DNA from: Rhizobium tropici CIAT 899
GTDB lineage: Bacteria > Pseudomonadota > Alphaproteobacteria > Rhizobiales > Rhizobiaceae
Direction: 5' to 3'
Assembly (NCBI RefSeq): GCF_000330885.1
Contig: NC_020062.1
Location: 380,374 to 444,373, forward strand
Length of the DNA: 64,000 nt
Each line of letters begins with the position of its first letter. Positions within the stretch are counted from its first letter, which is position 1. The translations under genes were made by a program, and so were the position numbers. The notes below the pieces were generated by a model. It worked only from the letters and a program-made list of their open reading frames with translations, was not told the DNA's origin and searched no databases. Shown here piece by piece: positions 8,954-18,329 of this stretch.

Positions 8954-9014
8954 CAATTTGCGGAGAATATCGCGAAGAGGAGCGAAATTTGCGCGCAATT
9001 TCTGATCAATTTGC
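8954..9014. promoter_or_regulatory. Candidate Lrp/AsnC binding region between ABC operon and regulator gene
   Basis: Three ATTTGC motifs start at 8956, 8987 and 9009, so they are 31 and 22 bases apart, about three and two helical turns. The middle one is part of a near-palindrome at 8984-9002 with arms GAAATT and AATTTC around a GCGC core. AT tracts follow to about 9060. Lrp/AsnC octamers wrap DNA with phased, AT-rich sites, so this is a plausible operator for the divergent regulator at 9107-9589, acting on both genes. Binding itself is inference. Confidence 0.4.
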
Positions 9015-9106
9015 ATAAAAAAAGCAAAAATGTATTTCTTGTGCATCTTTTATGATGGAATAGAGATGTCGTCGCCTGATTTCATCGCGCCTAAAGGAGT
9101 GGGGAA

Positions 9107-9589
9107 ATGGAAAGTCCGGATCGCTTTGATCGCGATATTCTCGATATCGTCCAGCGCAATTGCCAGCTCACGGCCGAAGCGATCGCCGAGGAGGTCGGGC
9201 TTTCGACGTCAGCGGTGCAACGGCGCCTGAAACGGCTGCGCGAAGATGGTATCATCAAAGCGGAAATTGCTGTTGTCGATCGCAAGGCGACCGGTACGCC
9301 GATGGTGTTCATCGTCGGCATGGAGATCGAGCGGGACAATTACGATGCTCTTGCGAAATTCCGTCTTTGGGCGGAAAAGCAGGACCATATCCAGCAAGTC
9401 TATTATGTCACGGGCGCTGTCGATCTCATCGCCATCGTCACTGCGCGGGATGTCGAGCATTATGACGATATCGCCGCCGTGATCATGGCGGAGAATCCGC
9501 AGATCCGGCGCATGCATACGAATGTGGTGCTGCGCGACGTCAAGCTTGGATTGTTCGTGCCGCTGGCAAACGGTGACGAGGCAGGCTGA
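9107..9589 (+). CDS. Lrp/AsnC-family transcriptional regulator
   Basis: 160 residues, normal family length. An N-terminal helix-turn-helix (about 6-60: DRDILDIVQRNCQLTAEAIA, VGLSTSAVQRRLKRL) is followed by the RAM/AsnC effector domain with the alpha-beta sandwich and the YYVTGAVDLIAIVTARD segment, where the family's ligand-binding G(x)xD turn lies. A ribosome site AAAGGAGTGG precedes the ATG. Divergent placement beside the amino-acid importer and homocysteine methyltransferase operon makes it the probable local regulator, responding to an amino acid. The 3' end faces the beta-galactosidase gene across a strong hairpin. Confidence 0.9.
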   Translation: MESPDRFDRDILDIVQRNCQLTAEAIAEEVGLSTSAVQRRLKRLREDGIIKAEIAVVDRKATGTPMVFIVGMEIERDNYDALAKFRLWAEKQDHIQQVYYVTGAVDLIAIVTARDVEHYDDIAAVIMAENPQIRRMHTNVVLRDVKLGLFVPLANGDEAG

Positions 9590-9605
9590 TCGAGGCGGAG
9601 CCGCA

Positions 9606-9629
9606 GCGCCGAGGCTTAACCCTCGGCGC
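9606..9629. terminator. Hairpin between convergent genes, likely bidirectional terminator
   Basis: A perfect 9-base stem, GCGCCGAGG pairing with CCTCGGCGC around the loop CTTAAC, lies between the stop of the Lrp/AsnC gene and the stop of the beta-galactosidase gene. There is no long T tract on either side, so termination strength is uncertain, but position and stability fit a shared terminator. Confidence 0.6.
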
Positions 9630-9647
9630 CGGGCTTTGAGGTTCGTG

Positions 9648-11789
9648 TCAGGCGGATTGCTCGATCACAAGCACGCCGTAGCCTTGAAGCTCGCTCCGTC
9701 CCGATATCGTCCTGCCGGTCAGCAGGTCAGTCCCTGCAGGCAGATCGACGATTTTCGTTTCATGCTTGGTATTGAGCACGAACAGCAGCTTCCTGCCGTT
9801 GCCCTCGCGCAGGGACACTTCGACGCCGGCCGGCAGGTTCTCTACCAGCGGTGCGGCAACGCCGTTGCTGACGAGAGTCTCCCCGATGACCTCTGCAAGC
9901 GGCGCGGTGAGGTAGGTGCCGAGATAATAGACCTGCCCGTTGCCATGCCGGCGGCGCGTCAGCATCGGCATGCCTTCCAGGAAGCGGTCAGACCAGCGGC
10001 CGACGATCTCGGTATCCGCGGTCGCTTCCAGCTTCTCGTAAAGGTGCCCCGCCTCGAGCTGGCGATTGCCGATCGTATAAGCGTATTTACGTGAGGCCGA
10101 GGATGCCGGCGGACGCGGGGACGGCTGATGGCTACCGATGCCACCCTCGCGGAAACCGCTGAACAATCCGTCCGCGCCCGGTGCGGAGACAGGGCCGAAT
10201 TCGTAGACGCTTACGCCGGAAAGCCTGGACAGTGCAGTACCCGGCGCCTGGGTGCGGATGATGTGGTTGTTGTCGTCACGGGTTCCCGTCATCGCCGACA
10301 GGATGAGCGTGCCGCCGTCAGCGACGAACCTCTCCACCGCCGTCGACCACTCTTCCTTCCACATGACCCAATGGGGAACATAGAGCGCCTTGATCCGCGA
10401 TAGATCGTCTTCCGGATGAATGAAACCACAGGCAATGCCGGCCTCATAGCATACGCGGTGCAGATGGGCCGCATCCTGCATCGGGCTTGGCAGGCCGATC
10501 GCATAGGTCTTGTAAGCCTCCTGATTGTCGAAATCCGCGCCGGCGATCGCAATATCCATGCGAACCGTGGTGCCGAGCAGCTTGTCCTCGATCTTGCGGA
10601 TATCGGATGCGAACTGCTTGGCTTCTTCGTAGCGACGGCGCGGCACGTCATCATGGTCGATAATGCCGTTCCAGTAGATCTCCGCGCCGAAATGCGCCGG
10701 CCGCCAGCGGAAGAACATCAGGCCGTCAGCGCCGCGCGACACGGAGGTCATCGCCATGCGGCGCATCTCGCCGGGCTCCGGCACGGAGGAGGAGAAGCCC
10801 GGCTGGCTGCCGAGGCCCGAGGCCTGTTCCGGAACGATGAAATTGCCGGAATAGGCGCGGCATTGGTCGAGATGGAAGGCCTGCGTGATCGCATGCCCGC
10901 CGCCACGGCGCATCTCGTCATAGAGGAACGGGTAGATGTCGAAGCCGATGAAATCGAGATCCTGGCCGAACTGGCCGCGGAAATCGATGTCCACAAGGCC
11001 GCCGAGATTATGGAAGATGAACCATGCGGGATTGGTAGCCCTCAGGATTTTGACCTGATCGTGCTGGAAGAGGGCCGTCGCGAAGGCGAGGAAGCGGTGA
11101 TAGTCCTGCGTATGTCCGGGGCTGGAGAAGGACGGATTCATCGGCTGCGGGAAGACGATCTGGTCGAAGGTCTGATAGGCCGTCGCCCAGAAGTCGCCGC
11201 CCCAGGCGAAGTTCACAGCTTCGATCGTGCCATACTTCGCGCGGCAGAACTTCTGGAACTCGATGAGCGCGGATGGCGAATAGCTTTCGGAAGTCGTCGT
11301 GTTGAGCTCGTTATCCGTCTGCCAGCCGATGACGTGAGGATTGTCGCGATAATGCTCGGCCATCGCGCAGGTAATCCGTTGGCTGTGCCGCCGCAGCACC
11401 GGGCTAGTCGTATCGCAATGCTGGCGCGATCCATGGCTTGCCTCTCTGCCGTTTGCATCGACACGCAGGACTTCCGGATATTTTGCCGTTAGCCAGCGCG
11501 GCGGCGTTGCCGTCGGGGTGCAGAGAATGGTCTTGATGCCGTGCTTGGCCAGGCCGGCGATCGCCTTGTCGAAGAGCGAGAAATCGAAATGGTCTTCATG
11601 CGGCTCCATGATATGCCAGGCGAATTCCGCCATGCGAACGGTATTGAAACCGGCAGCCGCCATACGTTCGGCATCACGGTCCCAATAGCTCTCGTCGACA
11701 TGTTCGGGATAATGCGGCACACCGACCATGAAGCCGTCGAGATTGAGCGTCCGCCAGACAGAGAGCGGCTTTCTTTCCAAAACTTTCAT
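9648..11789 (-). CDS. GH42 beta-galactosidase
   Basis: 713 residues, full length for glycoside hydrolase family 42. The catalytic TIM barrel starts with GVPHYPEHVDESYWDRDAER. The acid/base is Glu161 in GWQTDNELNT and the nucleophile is Glu321 in FIVPEQASG, both in the family's expected context. The trimerisation domain (about 400-620; GLPSPMQDAAHLHRVCYEAG) and a small C-terminal beta domain (about 640-713) follow. There is no signal peptide, so it hydrolyses imported beta-galactosides in the cytoplasm. It is the last gene of the ABC importer operon, 17 bases after the ATPase gene, which ties it to uptake of galactosides or galacto-oligosaccharides. Confidence 0.93.
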   Translation of the reverse strand: MKVLERKPLSVWRTLNLDGFMVGVPHYPEHVDESYWDRDAERMAAAGFNTVRMAEFAWHIMEPHEDHFDFSLFDKAIAGLAKHGIKTILCTPTATPPRWLTAKYPEVLRVDANGREASHGSRQHCDTTSPVLRRHSQRITCAMAEHYRDNPHVIGWQTDNELNTTTSESYSPSALIEFQKFCRAKYGTIEAVNFAWGGDFWATAYQTFDQIVFPQPMNPSFSSPGHTQDYHRFLAFATALFQHDQVKILRATNPAWFIFHNLGGLVDIDFRGQFGQDLDFIGFDIYPFLYDEMRRGGGHAITQAFHLDQCRAYSGNFIVPEQASGLGSQPGFSSSVPEPGEMRRMAMTSVSRGADGLMFFRWRPAHFGAEIYWNGIIDHDDVPRRRYEEAKQFASDIRKIEDKLLGTTVRMDIAIAGADFDNQEAYKTYAIGLPSPMQDAAHLHRVCYEAGIACGFIHPEDDLSRIKALYVPHWVMWKEEWSTAVERFVADGGTLILSAMTGTRDDNNHIIRTQAPGTALSRLSGVSVYEFGPVSAPGADGLFSGFREGGIGSHQPSPRPPASSASRKYAYTIGNRQLEAGHLYEKLEATADTEIVGRWSDRFLEGMPMLTRRRHGNGQVYYLGTYLTAPLAEVIGETLVSNGVAAPLVENLPAGVEVSLREGNGRKLLFVLNTKHETKIVDLPAGTDLLTGRTISGRSELQGYGVLVIEQSA

Positions 11790-11806
11790 GAGGTCACAAG
11801 CTTTCT

Positions 11807-12958
<1,152 letters not shown>

Positions 12959-12997
12959 GAGTGATACTCCAAATCTGTTCGCGCGGTGCGGGACATG

Positions 12998-13849
12998 TCA
13001 GCCCTTGACGGCGCCCATGGTCAGGCCCGCGATGAAGTGCTTTTGCATCAGGAAGAACATCAGGACCGGTGGGACGGCGACGAACAGGGTTGCTGCCGCC
13101 ACGATGTTCCAGGCGGATGTCCATTCGCCCCTGAGGTTGTTGAGGCCCGCCGTCACCGGTTTGACGACATCGCTTTGCGTCAGCACGATCGCCCAGAAAT
13201 AGTCGTTCCAGACGAAGGTGAAGATCAGGATCGCAAGCGCGGCAAGCGCAGGCCGCATCAGCGGTATGACGACATGGCGCATCGTCTGCCAGGGGGAGGC
13301 GCCTTCTGCGCGCGCTGCCTGGAACAATTCGTCCGGCAGGGCCGCGATGAAATTGCGCATGAACAGGGTCGCAAAACCGGTCTGGAAGGCGACATGGAAG
13401 ATGATCAGCGCGAAATAGGTGTCGTATAGGCCGACCGAAACCATGAGATCGCGCACCGGGATCATCATGATCTGCGCAGGCAGGAAGTTGCCGCCGACGA
13501 AGAGCGAGAAGAGCAGGGCGTTGCCGCGAAAATTATAGCGCGCGAGCACATAGCCGGTCAGCGTCGAGAATACGAGGACGAGCAGCACCGAAGGCAAGGT
13601 GATGACGAGGCTATTGATGAAATAGCCCCACATGTTGGTCTGCTGGAAGACCGCCTGGAAATTCTCGACGAGATTGAAATGCTCGGGCCATGTCCAGTAT
13701 TTGCCGGCCATGATCTCATCGGCCGTTTTGGCCGCCGTCAGCATGACGGCAACGAGCGGCAGCAGCCAAAGTATAAGGATCAGGCCGACGAAGCCGGCAT
13801 AAAGGCCGCGAAGCGCGGGCTTTTCTTCAGGGATTGGGCGAGGATACAT
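12998..13849 (-). CDS. CUT1 sugar ABC transporter permease (MalG/LacG-type)
   Basis: 283 residues with about six membrane helices. The EAA loop EGASPWQTMRHVVIPLMRP near 190-210 is the ATPase docking site. The last helix is in IVAAATLFVAVPPVLMFFLMQ, followed by the typical QKHFIAGLTMGAVKG tail. The frame is open far upstream to 14221, but the ATG at 13849 is chosen because it overlaps the preceding permease stop by one base (TGATG) and gives the usual length. It forms the channel with the 13849-14724 product for sugar import toward the GH42 enzyme. Confidence 0.92.
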   Translation of the reverse strand: MYPRPIPEEKPALRGLYAGFVGLILILWLLPLVAVMLTAAKTADEIMAGKYWTWPEHFNLVENFQAVFQQTNMWGYFINSLVITLPSVLLVLVFSTLTGYVLARYNFRGNALLFSLFVGGNFLPAQIMMIPVRDLMVSVGLYDTYFALIIFHVAFQTGFATLFMRNFIAALPDELFQAARAEGASPWQTMRHVVIPLMRPALAALAILIFTFVWNDYFWAIVLTQSDVVKPVTAGLNNLRGEWTSAWNIVAAATLFVAVPPVLMFFLMQKHFIAGLTMGAVKG

Positions 13850-14724
13850 CAGCGTGTCTCCCGTTCCATGCGCACCATGACGCGCAGATACCAGGTGATG
13901 AAAACGATCATGATTGCAAAGAGGACAGTGGCGATGGCAGCGCCATAGCCGAAGCGATAGGAAAAGATCGACTGCTCGTACATCTGATAGGCCAGCACTT
14001 CCGATGAGCCGAAGGGGCCGCCCGATGTCATCACCGCGATCATGTCGAAGGATCGCAATGCGCCGACGACCGTTACGGCAAGGGCAATGAAACCTACCTG
14101 GCGCAATTGCGGCAGCACGACGTGCCAGAGCATGTTCCAGCCGCGTGCGCCGTCGACGCGTCCGGCCCCGATGATATCGGAGCTCAAATTGTTGAGGCCC
14201 GCAAGAAAGAGCACCATGCAAAAGGCGATCTGCGGCCAGAGCGCGGCGGCGACCACGGCGAAGGTGACGAAATGTTCGTCGGCAAGTAGCGCTGGCGCCG
14301 TTGCGCCGAAAAGACCGAAGATGAGGGCAAGAAGCCCGTAATTCGGATCATAGACCCAGCCGAACACAACGCCGACCGTGACTGTTGCGAGCACGAGCGG
14401 GATGAAGAAGAGCGACTTCAATATCCGCATGCCGGCGATCTGCTGGTTGACGAGCAGCGCCAGCGCCAGTCCGAGCGGCGGTGCCGCCATGAACATGACG
14501 AGCCAGATGATGTTATTCTTCAGCGAGACGTAGAATTGCGGATCGGCAAAGAGTTCGGAATAGTTTGCCAGTCCCACCCAGCTCTTCTGCCCGACGCCAT
14601 CCCAATCTAAGAATGAAATCCAGATCGATTCCACCGAGGAAGCGATGATGATCGTTCCGAACAGGATGCATCCTGGCACGATGAAGAGGACAGGCGTCAG
14701 CCAGTTCCTGTGTTTTTTCCACAT
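13849..14724 (-). CDS. CUT1 sugar ABC transporter permease (MalF/LacF-type)
   Basis: 291 residues with six predicted membrane helices. The first is in WLTPVLFIVPGCILFGTIII, and the coupling loop is GAGRVDGARGWNMLWHVVLP. It is the first permease after the binding-protein gene, and its stop overlaps the start of its partner permease by one base. No N-terminal extension of the MalF kind is present, which is usual for rhizobial oligosaccharide systems. It takes part in import of the GH42 substrate. Confidence 0.92.
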   Translation of the reverse strand: MWKKHRNWLTPVLFIVPGCILFGTIIIASSVESIWISFLDWDGVGQKSWVGLANYSELFADPQFYVSLKNNIIWLVMFMAAPPLGLALALLVNQQIAGMRILKSLFFIPLVLATVTVGVVFGWVYDPNYGLLALIFGLFGATAPALLADEHFVTFAVVAAALWPQIAFCMVLFLAGLNNLSSDIIGAGRVDGARGWNMLWHVVLPQLRQVGFIALAVTVVGALRSFDMIAVMTSGGPFGSSEVLAYQMYEQSIFSYRFGYGAAIATVLFAIMIVFITWYLRVMVRMERETR

Positions 14725-14778
14725 GGCTCAGACTTCTTGGTTCGATAATTCAAGGCACTTCGGAAGGTGCGGGCTTTT

Positions 14779-14829
14779 CAAGGCGGCGCGGCGGGGCGGC
14801 GTATAAAGCCGATACCCTGCCGCGCCTTG
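14779..14829 (-). promoter_or_regulatory. Stem-loop between binding-protein and permease genes
   Basis: Arms CAAGGCGGCGCGGC (14779-14792) and GCCGCGCCTTG (14819-14829) pair over 11 bases with a 2-base bulge. No T tract follows in the direction of transcription. Such hairpins after binding-protein genes often protect the 5' part of the message and raise binding-protein yield relative to the permeases; partial termination is the alternative. Function is inference. Confidence 0.45.
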
Positions 14830-14840
14830 GTCCGGGAGGA

Positions 14841-16118
14841 CTATTTGAAAATGCGCGCGCGCGTTTTTTCGAGCCTTGCCAGAATCTGGTCGCGCCGCTC
14901 GGGCTTGACCATGAATTCCTGGAAGCCCTTTACACCGTCCTGCGCCATGTCCGGATCGGTGTCGCGGTCGTAATATTGCGACGTTCCCTTCACGCCCTTG
15001 AGCGATTCCACGGCGATGTTGACCAAGGGGTCCTTGCTCGGCGGGCAATCGTTGCGTGGCGGAATGGTGCCTTCGGCTTCGAGGAAGGCGCCGAGATTGT
15101 CAGGCTGATAGAAGTGGGCGAGAAAATCGCGCGCACCTTGGCGGTTCTTCGCCTTGGCCGGAATATGCACCGAGTTGACCGAGAAATCCTCATAACGTTC
15201 GACGCCGGGGACGATTTCCGGGAAGGGAGCGAAAGCGATCTGGCCTTCTTCGCTTGCGGGGAAGGCGGACTTGATGAAGCCTCCGAGGTCCATCATCGCT
15301 GCCTTCTTCTGTGCGAGAGCCGCCCCCGCCTGTTCCCAGCCGAACGACGGCGCGCTTGCCGAGAAGAAATTGGCCTTGATGAGCTCTTCCCACTTGTCGA
15401 AGACCGGCTTCAGCGTCGGGTCGGTGTAGGGGATCTTGCCCTCCATCAGCGCGAGGTGCTTTTCGAGACCGTTGATACGCAGGTTCATGTGGTCGAACCA
15501 GCCTCCGGTCGGCCAGAGTTCCTTCGTGCCCATGCTGATCGGTGTCATGCCGGCGGATTTCGCCGCTTCGCCGAATTTCAGGAAATCGTCCCAGTTCTTC
15601 GGCGCTGTCCAACCCTTGTCGGCAAAAACGTCCTTGCGATAGAAAAGACCCCAGAGAATGCCGCCGAGCGGCAGGCCATACTGCTTGCCGTTGACCGTAA
15701 CCGCCGTCATCGTGGCGCCCAGCTTGTCGCTATAGCCTTCTTTGGCAAAGAGGTCGGAGATGTCGTCGAACAGTCCGCGGTCGACAAAGGCCTTCATTCG
15801 GTTGCCGGAGAACCAGAAGCAGACATCAGGAGCGCCGACGACGAGATAGCTACGGATAGCCGTCTTGTGCGCTTCATGATCCATATTGTTGATGGTGACT
15901 TTCGTCCCCGTCTTCTTGGTAAAATCAGCTGCGATGCTGTCAAGGACGGCCCGCTGTCCGGCATTGCCGATATCCGAAATGATCGTCACCTCGCCGCCAT
16001 TGGCAATTGCGGGGCGATAAAGCGCCGTGGTCGCCAAGGCCACCCCCGTGCCGATCATGAACTGGCGCCGAGACGCCTTGATTGCATTGACGAGTGAAAG
16101 TTCGTTCTTCGATGTCAT
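14841..16118 (-). CDS. CUT1 sugar ABC transporter, periplasmic binding protein
   Basis: 425 residues of the family-1 extracellular solute-binding fold. The N-terminus has a Tat-type signal: KASRRQFMIGTGVAL followed by a hydrophobic stretch and cleavage near 40. The mature part has the usual opening strand (EVTIISDIGNAGQ), GGILWGLFYRKDVF and a C-terminal PPRNDC region. Export may be folded through Tat. It heads the operon that ends with GH42 beta-galactosidase, so the likely ligand is a beta-galactoside or galacto-oligosaccharide. A ROK regulator gene starts 200 bases away on the other strand. Confidence 0.92.
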   Translation of the reverse strand: MTSKNELSLVNAIKASRRQFMIGTGVALATTALYRPAIANGGEVTIISDIGNAGQRAVLDSIAADFTKKTGTKVTINNMDHEAHKTAIRSYLVVGAPDVCFWFSGNRMKAFVDRGLFDDISDLFAKEGYSDKLGATMTAVTVNGKQYGLPLGGILWGLFYRKDVFADKGWTAPKNWDDFLKFGEAAKSAGMTPISMGTKELWPTGGWFDHMNLRINGLEKHLALMEGKIPYTDPTLKPVFDKWEELIKANFFSASAPSFGWEQAGAALAQKKAAMMDLGGFIKSAFPASEEGQIAFAPFPEIVPGVERYEDFSVNSVHIPAKAKNRQGARDFLAHFYQPDNLGAFLEAEGTIPPRNDCPPSKDPLVNIAVESLKGVKGTSQYYDRDTDPDMAQDGVKGFQEFMVKPERRDQILARLEKTRARIFK

Positions 16119-16210
16119 CTATTTCCTCCCTAGGCACATCAAATCCAGGCCCGCCCACAGATATGGGCAGCCGCTAACCTTCAGAAATTACGCAATAAAC
16201 CGGCAATTCC

Positions 16211-16304
16211 GCTTGTGCTGATACAAGCAGACATTCCTCCATTGCCATGTGCTATTGCATACCGTATCTTCCGAGAAGCGACAATAGTTAATTTACAAAA
16301 TTAA
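16211..16304. promoter_or_regulatory. Divergent promoter region with two inverted repeats, candidate ROK operators
   Basis: Two perfect inverted repeats lie in the 199-base gap between the binding-protein and ROK genes. One is GCTTGT-6-ACAAGC at 16211-16228; the other is TTAATTT-ACA-AAATTAA at 16288-16304, only 13 bases before the ROK start. ROK repressors of the NagC/Mlc/XylR type bind AT-rich sites with ATTT/AAAT arms, so the second is a good candidate for autoregulation and the first for control of the transporter operon. Binding is inferred. Confidence 0.45.
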
Positions 16305-16317
16305 TTTAAGGATCATC

Positions 16318-17463
16318 GTGCGCGGCAACCCTGGTACTTCCCGAGCCCTTAATCGGCGGCTCATTCTCAACCTGCTGCGAAGCCGCGGAGCGATGCCGCG
16401 GGCCGAAATCGCCACGGTGACGGGTCTCAGCCCGGCGGCGGTGACTTTCGTCGTCACGGAACTGGTCGAGGAGGGGCTCGTCGTCGAGGGAAAAGCGCAG
16501 ACGGGTGCCACGGGACGGCGGCCTGTGCCGGTCGATATCAATTATGATGGACACCTGGCTGTTGGCTTCAAGCTCCGCCACGACAGCATCGACTGTGTCC
16601 TGACCGATCTCGCCACGACGCCGATTGCTTCATTCGAGATGCCCGTGCCGGACACGTTGCCGGAAACGATGGTCGAGGCGATTGTCGCGGCGATCCCGAA
16701 GCTTCTTGCCGATGCCGGCCGCACCGGATCGCCCGTTATGGGCGTCGGAGTTTCCATCCCCGGCGAGGTGGATGCGGTCAACGGCATCTGCGTCCAGAGC
16801 CCGCGCTTTGGCTGGCGCAATCTTGCCTTTCCCGAATTGCTGCGTGAACGGGTCCATGTCCCGGTCTGGATCGACGACGACATCAGCGCCTTCACCGTCG
16901 CGCAGCGGCTCTTCGGTGCGGGCCGCAACTACAGCAATTTTGCAACGATCGCTGTCGGTACCGGTGTCGGATCTTCGCTTGTTATGGGTGGGGAAATCTA
17001 TCACGGAAGCCATGGCCTGGCAGGAAAGCTCGGTCACGTCATTACGGTTCCGGGCGGCCGACTTTGCGAATGCGGGAGACGGGGTTGCCTCCAGGCTCAC
17101 ACAGCCGAGGCTGCGATGATCGAGGACTGGGGCCGACGAAGGGGCAAAAAGGCCAATCGCGACGAATTCGCAGCCGCGATCGAAGGCGGCGATCCGGCGG
17201 CTCTCCAGGTCATGGCGGGGGCGGGGGAGCTGATCGGGCGCCATCTGGCCGATCTGGTGAACCTGTTCGATCCCGAGGTTCTCATTGCCGGCGGCGAAGC
17301 CATGCAGTTCGGCGAAGCGATTCTCGAGCCGATACGGCGTTCGATGGCGAAATATGTCTTCTTGAACACGCCGGAAATACTTCCTGACTGGGTGCCAGGT
17401 TCGTGGGCGCGGGGGGCCGCCGCCCTTGCGACCCAGCATTTCTTTGATCTGGATGTTGAATGA
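16318..17463 (+). CDS. ROK-family transcriptional repressor (NagC/XylR-like)
   Basis: 381 residues. An N-terminal winged helix-turn-helix (about 8-65: NRRLILNLLRSRGAMPRAEI, TGLSPAAVTFVVTELVEEGL) is fused to a ROK sugar-binding domain. The domain carries the zinc motif CECGRRGCLQAH, and the sugar-binding region GHVITVPGG lies just before it. The phosphate loop appears degenerate for catalysis, as expected of a regulator rather than a kinase. The start is GTG. It is divergent from the galactoside importer operon, so it probably represses that operon until a sugar binds. Confidence 0.9.
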   Translation: MRGNPGTSRALNRRLILNLLRSRGAMPRAEIATVTGLSPAAVTFVVTELVEEGLVVEGKAQTGATGRRPVPVDINYDGHLAVGFKLRHDSIDCVLTDLATTPIASFEMPVPDTLPETMVEAIVAAIPKLLADAGRTGSPVMGVGVSIPGEVDAVNGICVQSPRFGWRNLAFPELLRERVHVPVWIDDDISAFTVAQRLFGAGRNYSNFATIAVGTGVGSSLVMGGEIYHGSHGLAGKLGHVITVPGGRLCECGRRGCLQAHTAEAAMIEDWGRRRGKKANRDEFAAAIEGGDPAALQVMAGAGELIGRHLADLVNLFDPEVLIAGGEAMQFGEAILEPIRRSMAKYVFLNTPEILPDWVPGSWARGAAALATQHFFDLDVE

Positions 17464-17537
17464 TGCTGCTCTGCGCATGATCCGCATATGCGCCTCGCGC
17501 CGTCAGGAAAATTGACCATCGGCATCCGGCTCGCGCC

Positions 17538-18221
17538 TCATCGGTAGCGCGGTCCCGCCTGCGTGACGATCACATCCATCGGAATATCGTGAGCGAGCGG
17601 ACAGATGGTGTCGATCGCCTGCGATTCGAAGCCGACGCCGATGACCAAAGGCTTGCGTTCGAGAGCGGCGAGGGTTCTATCGAAGAAGCCGCCGCCATAA
17701 CCGAGACGGAAGCAATGTGGATCGAAGCCGACCAACGGCGCGATGACGATATCAAGCACCGCTTCCTTGCCTTCCGCGGGTATAGGAATGTTCCATACCC
17801 CGCGCTCAAGCCTTTCCCCCATTTTCCAGGATCGGAATATCAGCGGGGTTGCCTTCGCCACGACCACGGGCAACAGGCAATCCGCGCCGCGGGCCGTTGC
17901 GGCTGCCATCCATCCTCTAAGGTCCGGCTCTCCCAGGAATGGCCAAAACAGACTGATATGCTTTCCGTCGATATCGGCGACGATCTGATCGAGATGGTCA
18001 GCAATCGAGCGCGTATAGTCCTCACGCTGTGCGAATGGCAGCGTCTTTCGGTCATCGATCAAGCGTTGCCGCTGCATCTTTCGCCACGCGAAAACATCCG
18101 AGATCCGGCCTCCGTCGGGCGAGATGCCGCTATAAGCCGGGTCGACTTCGTGCAGCATGCAGGCAGGCGACGCATATTCGCGGATGTCTTCATCGGTTTC
18201 GTGTCGATCCGATTTTGCCAT
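17538..18221 (-). CDS. 5-formyltetrahydrofolate cyclo-ligase
   Basis: Converts 5-formyl-THF to 5,10-methenyl-THF with ATP, keeping the folate pool usable. About 227 residues. The family motif for ATP/folate binding is clear: PLVGFDPHCFRLGYGGGFFDRTLA, and the N-terminal basic segment WRKMQRQRLIDDRKTLP matches the usual (R)xxxRxxR opening. The N-terminus before it (about 45 residues) is longer than in E. coli. The ATG at 18221 is preferred over an upstream ATG at 18257 because a purine-rich GGAGC lies before it. It is convergent with the ROK gene; it is not the small-RNA-linked ygfA context known in enterobacteria. Confidence 0.88.
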   Translation of the reverse strand: MAKSDRHETDEDIREYASPACMLHEVDPAYSGISPDGGRISDVFAWRKMQRQRLIDDRKTLPFAQREDYTRSIADHLDQIVADIDGKHISLFWPFLGEPDLRGWMAAATARGADCLLPVVVAKATPLIFRSWKMGERLERGVWNIPIPAEGKEAVLDIVIAPLVGFDPHCFRLGYGGGFFDRTLAALERKPLVIGVGFESQAIDTICPLAHDIPMDVIVTQAGPRYR

Positions 18222-18329
18222 TCGTTCCAATGCTCCCGGTCCGGGCAGGCCAAACATGCTTGAGCTGCGAGAATGATTTTTATATAGGGAATGATAAGGC
18301 AGCTTAATTCCTGAATCGAGATCTTTTCG

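Noticed and set aside
10416..11492. 358-codon open frame on the plus strand inside the GH42 gene
   Set aside because: It is the antisense shadow of a GC-rich gene with full family motifs on the other strand; its translation is rich in Arg, Ala and His and shows no family pattern.
14976..16097. 373-codon open frame on the plus strand inside the sugar-binding-protein gene
   Set aside because: Antisense to a gene with signal peptide and solute-binding motifs; no ribosome site or recognisable domain.
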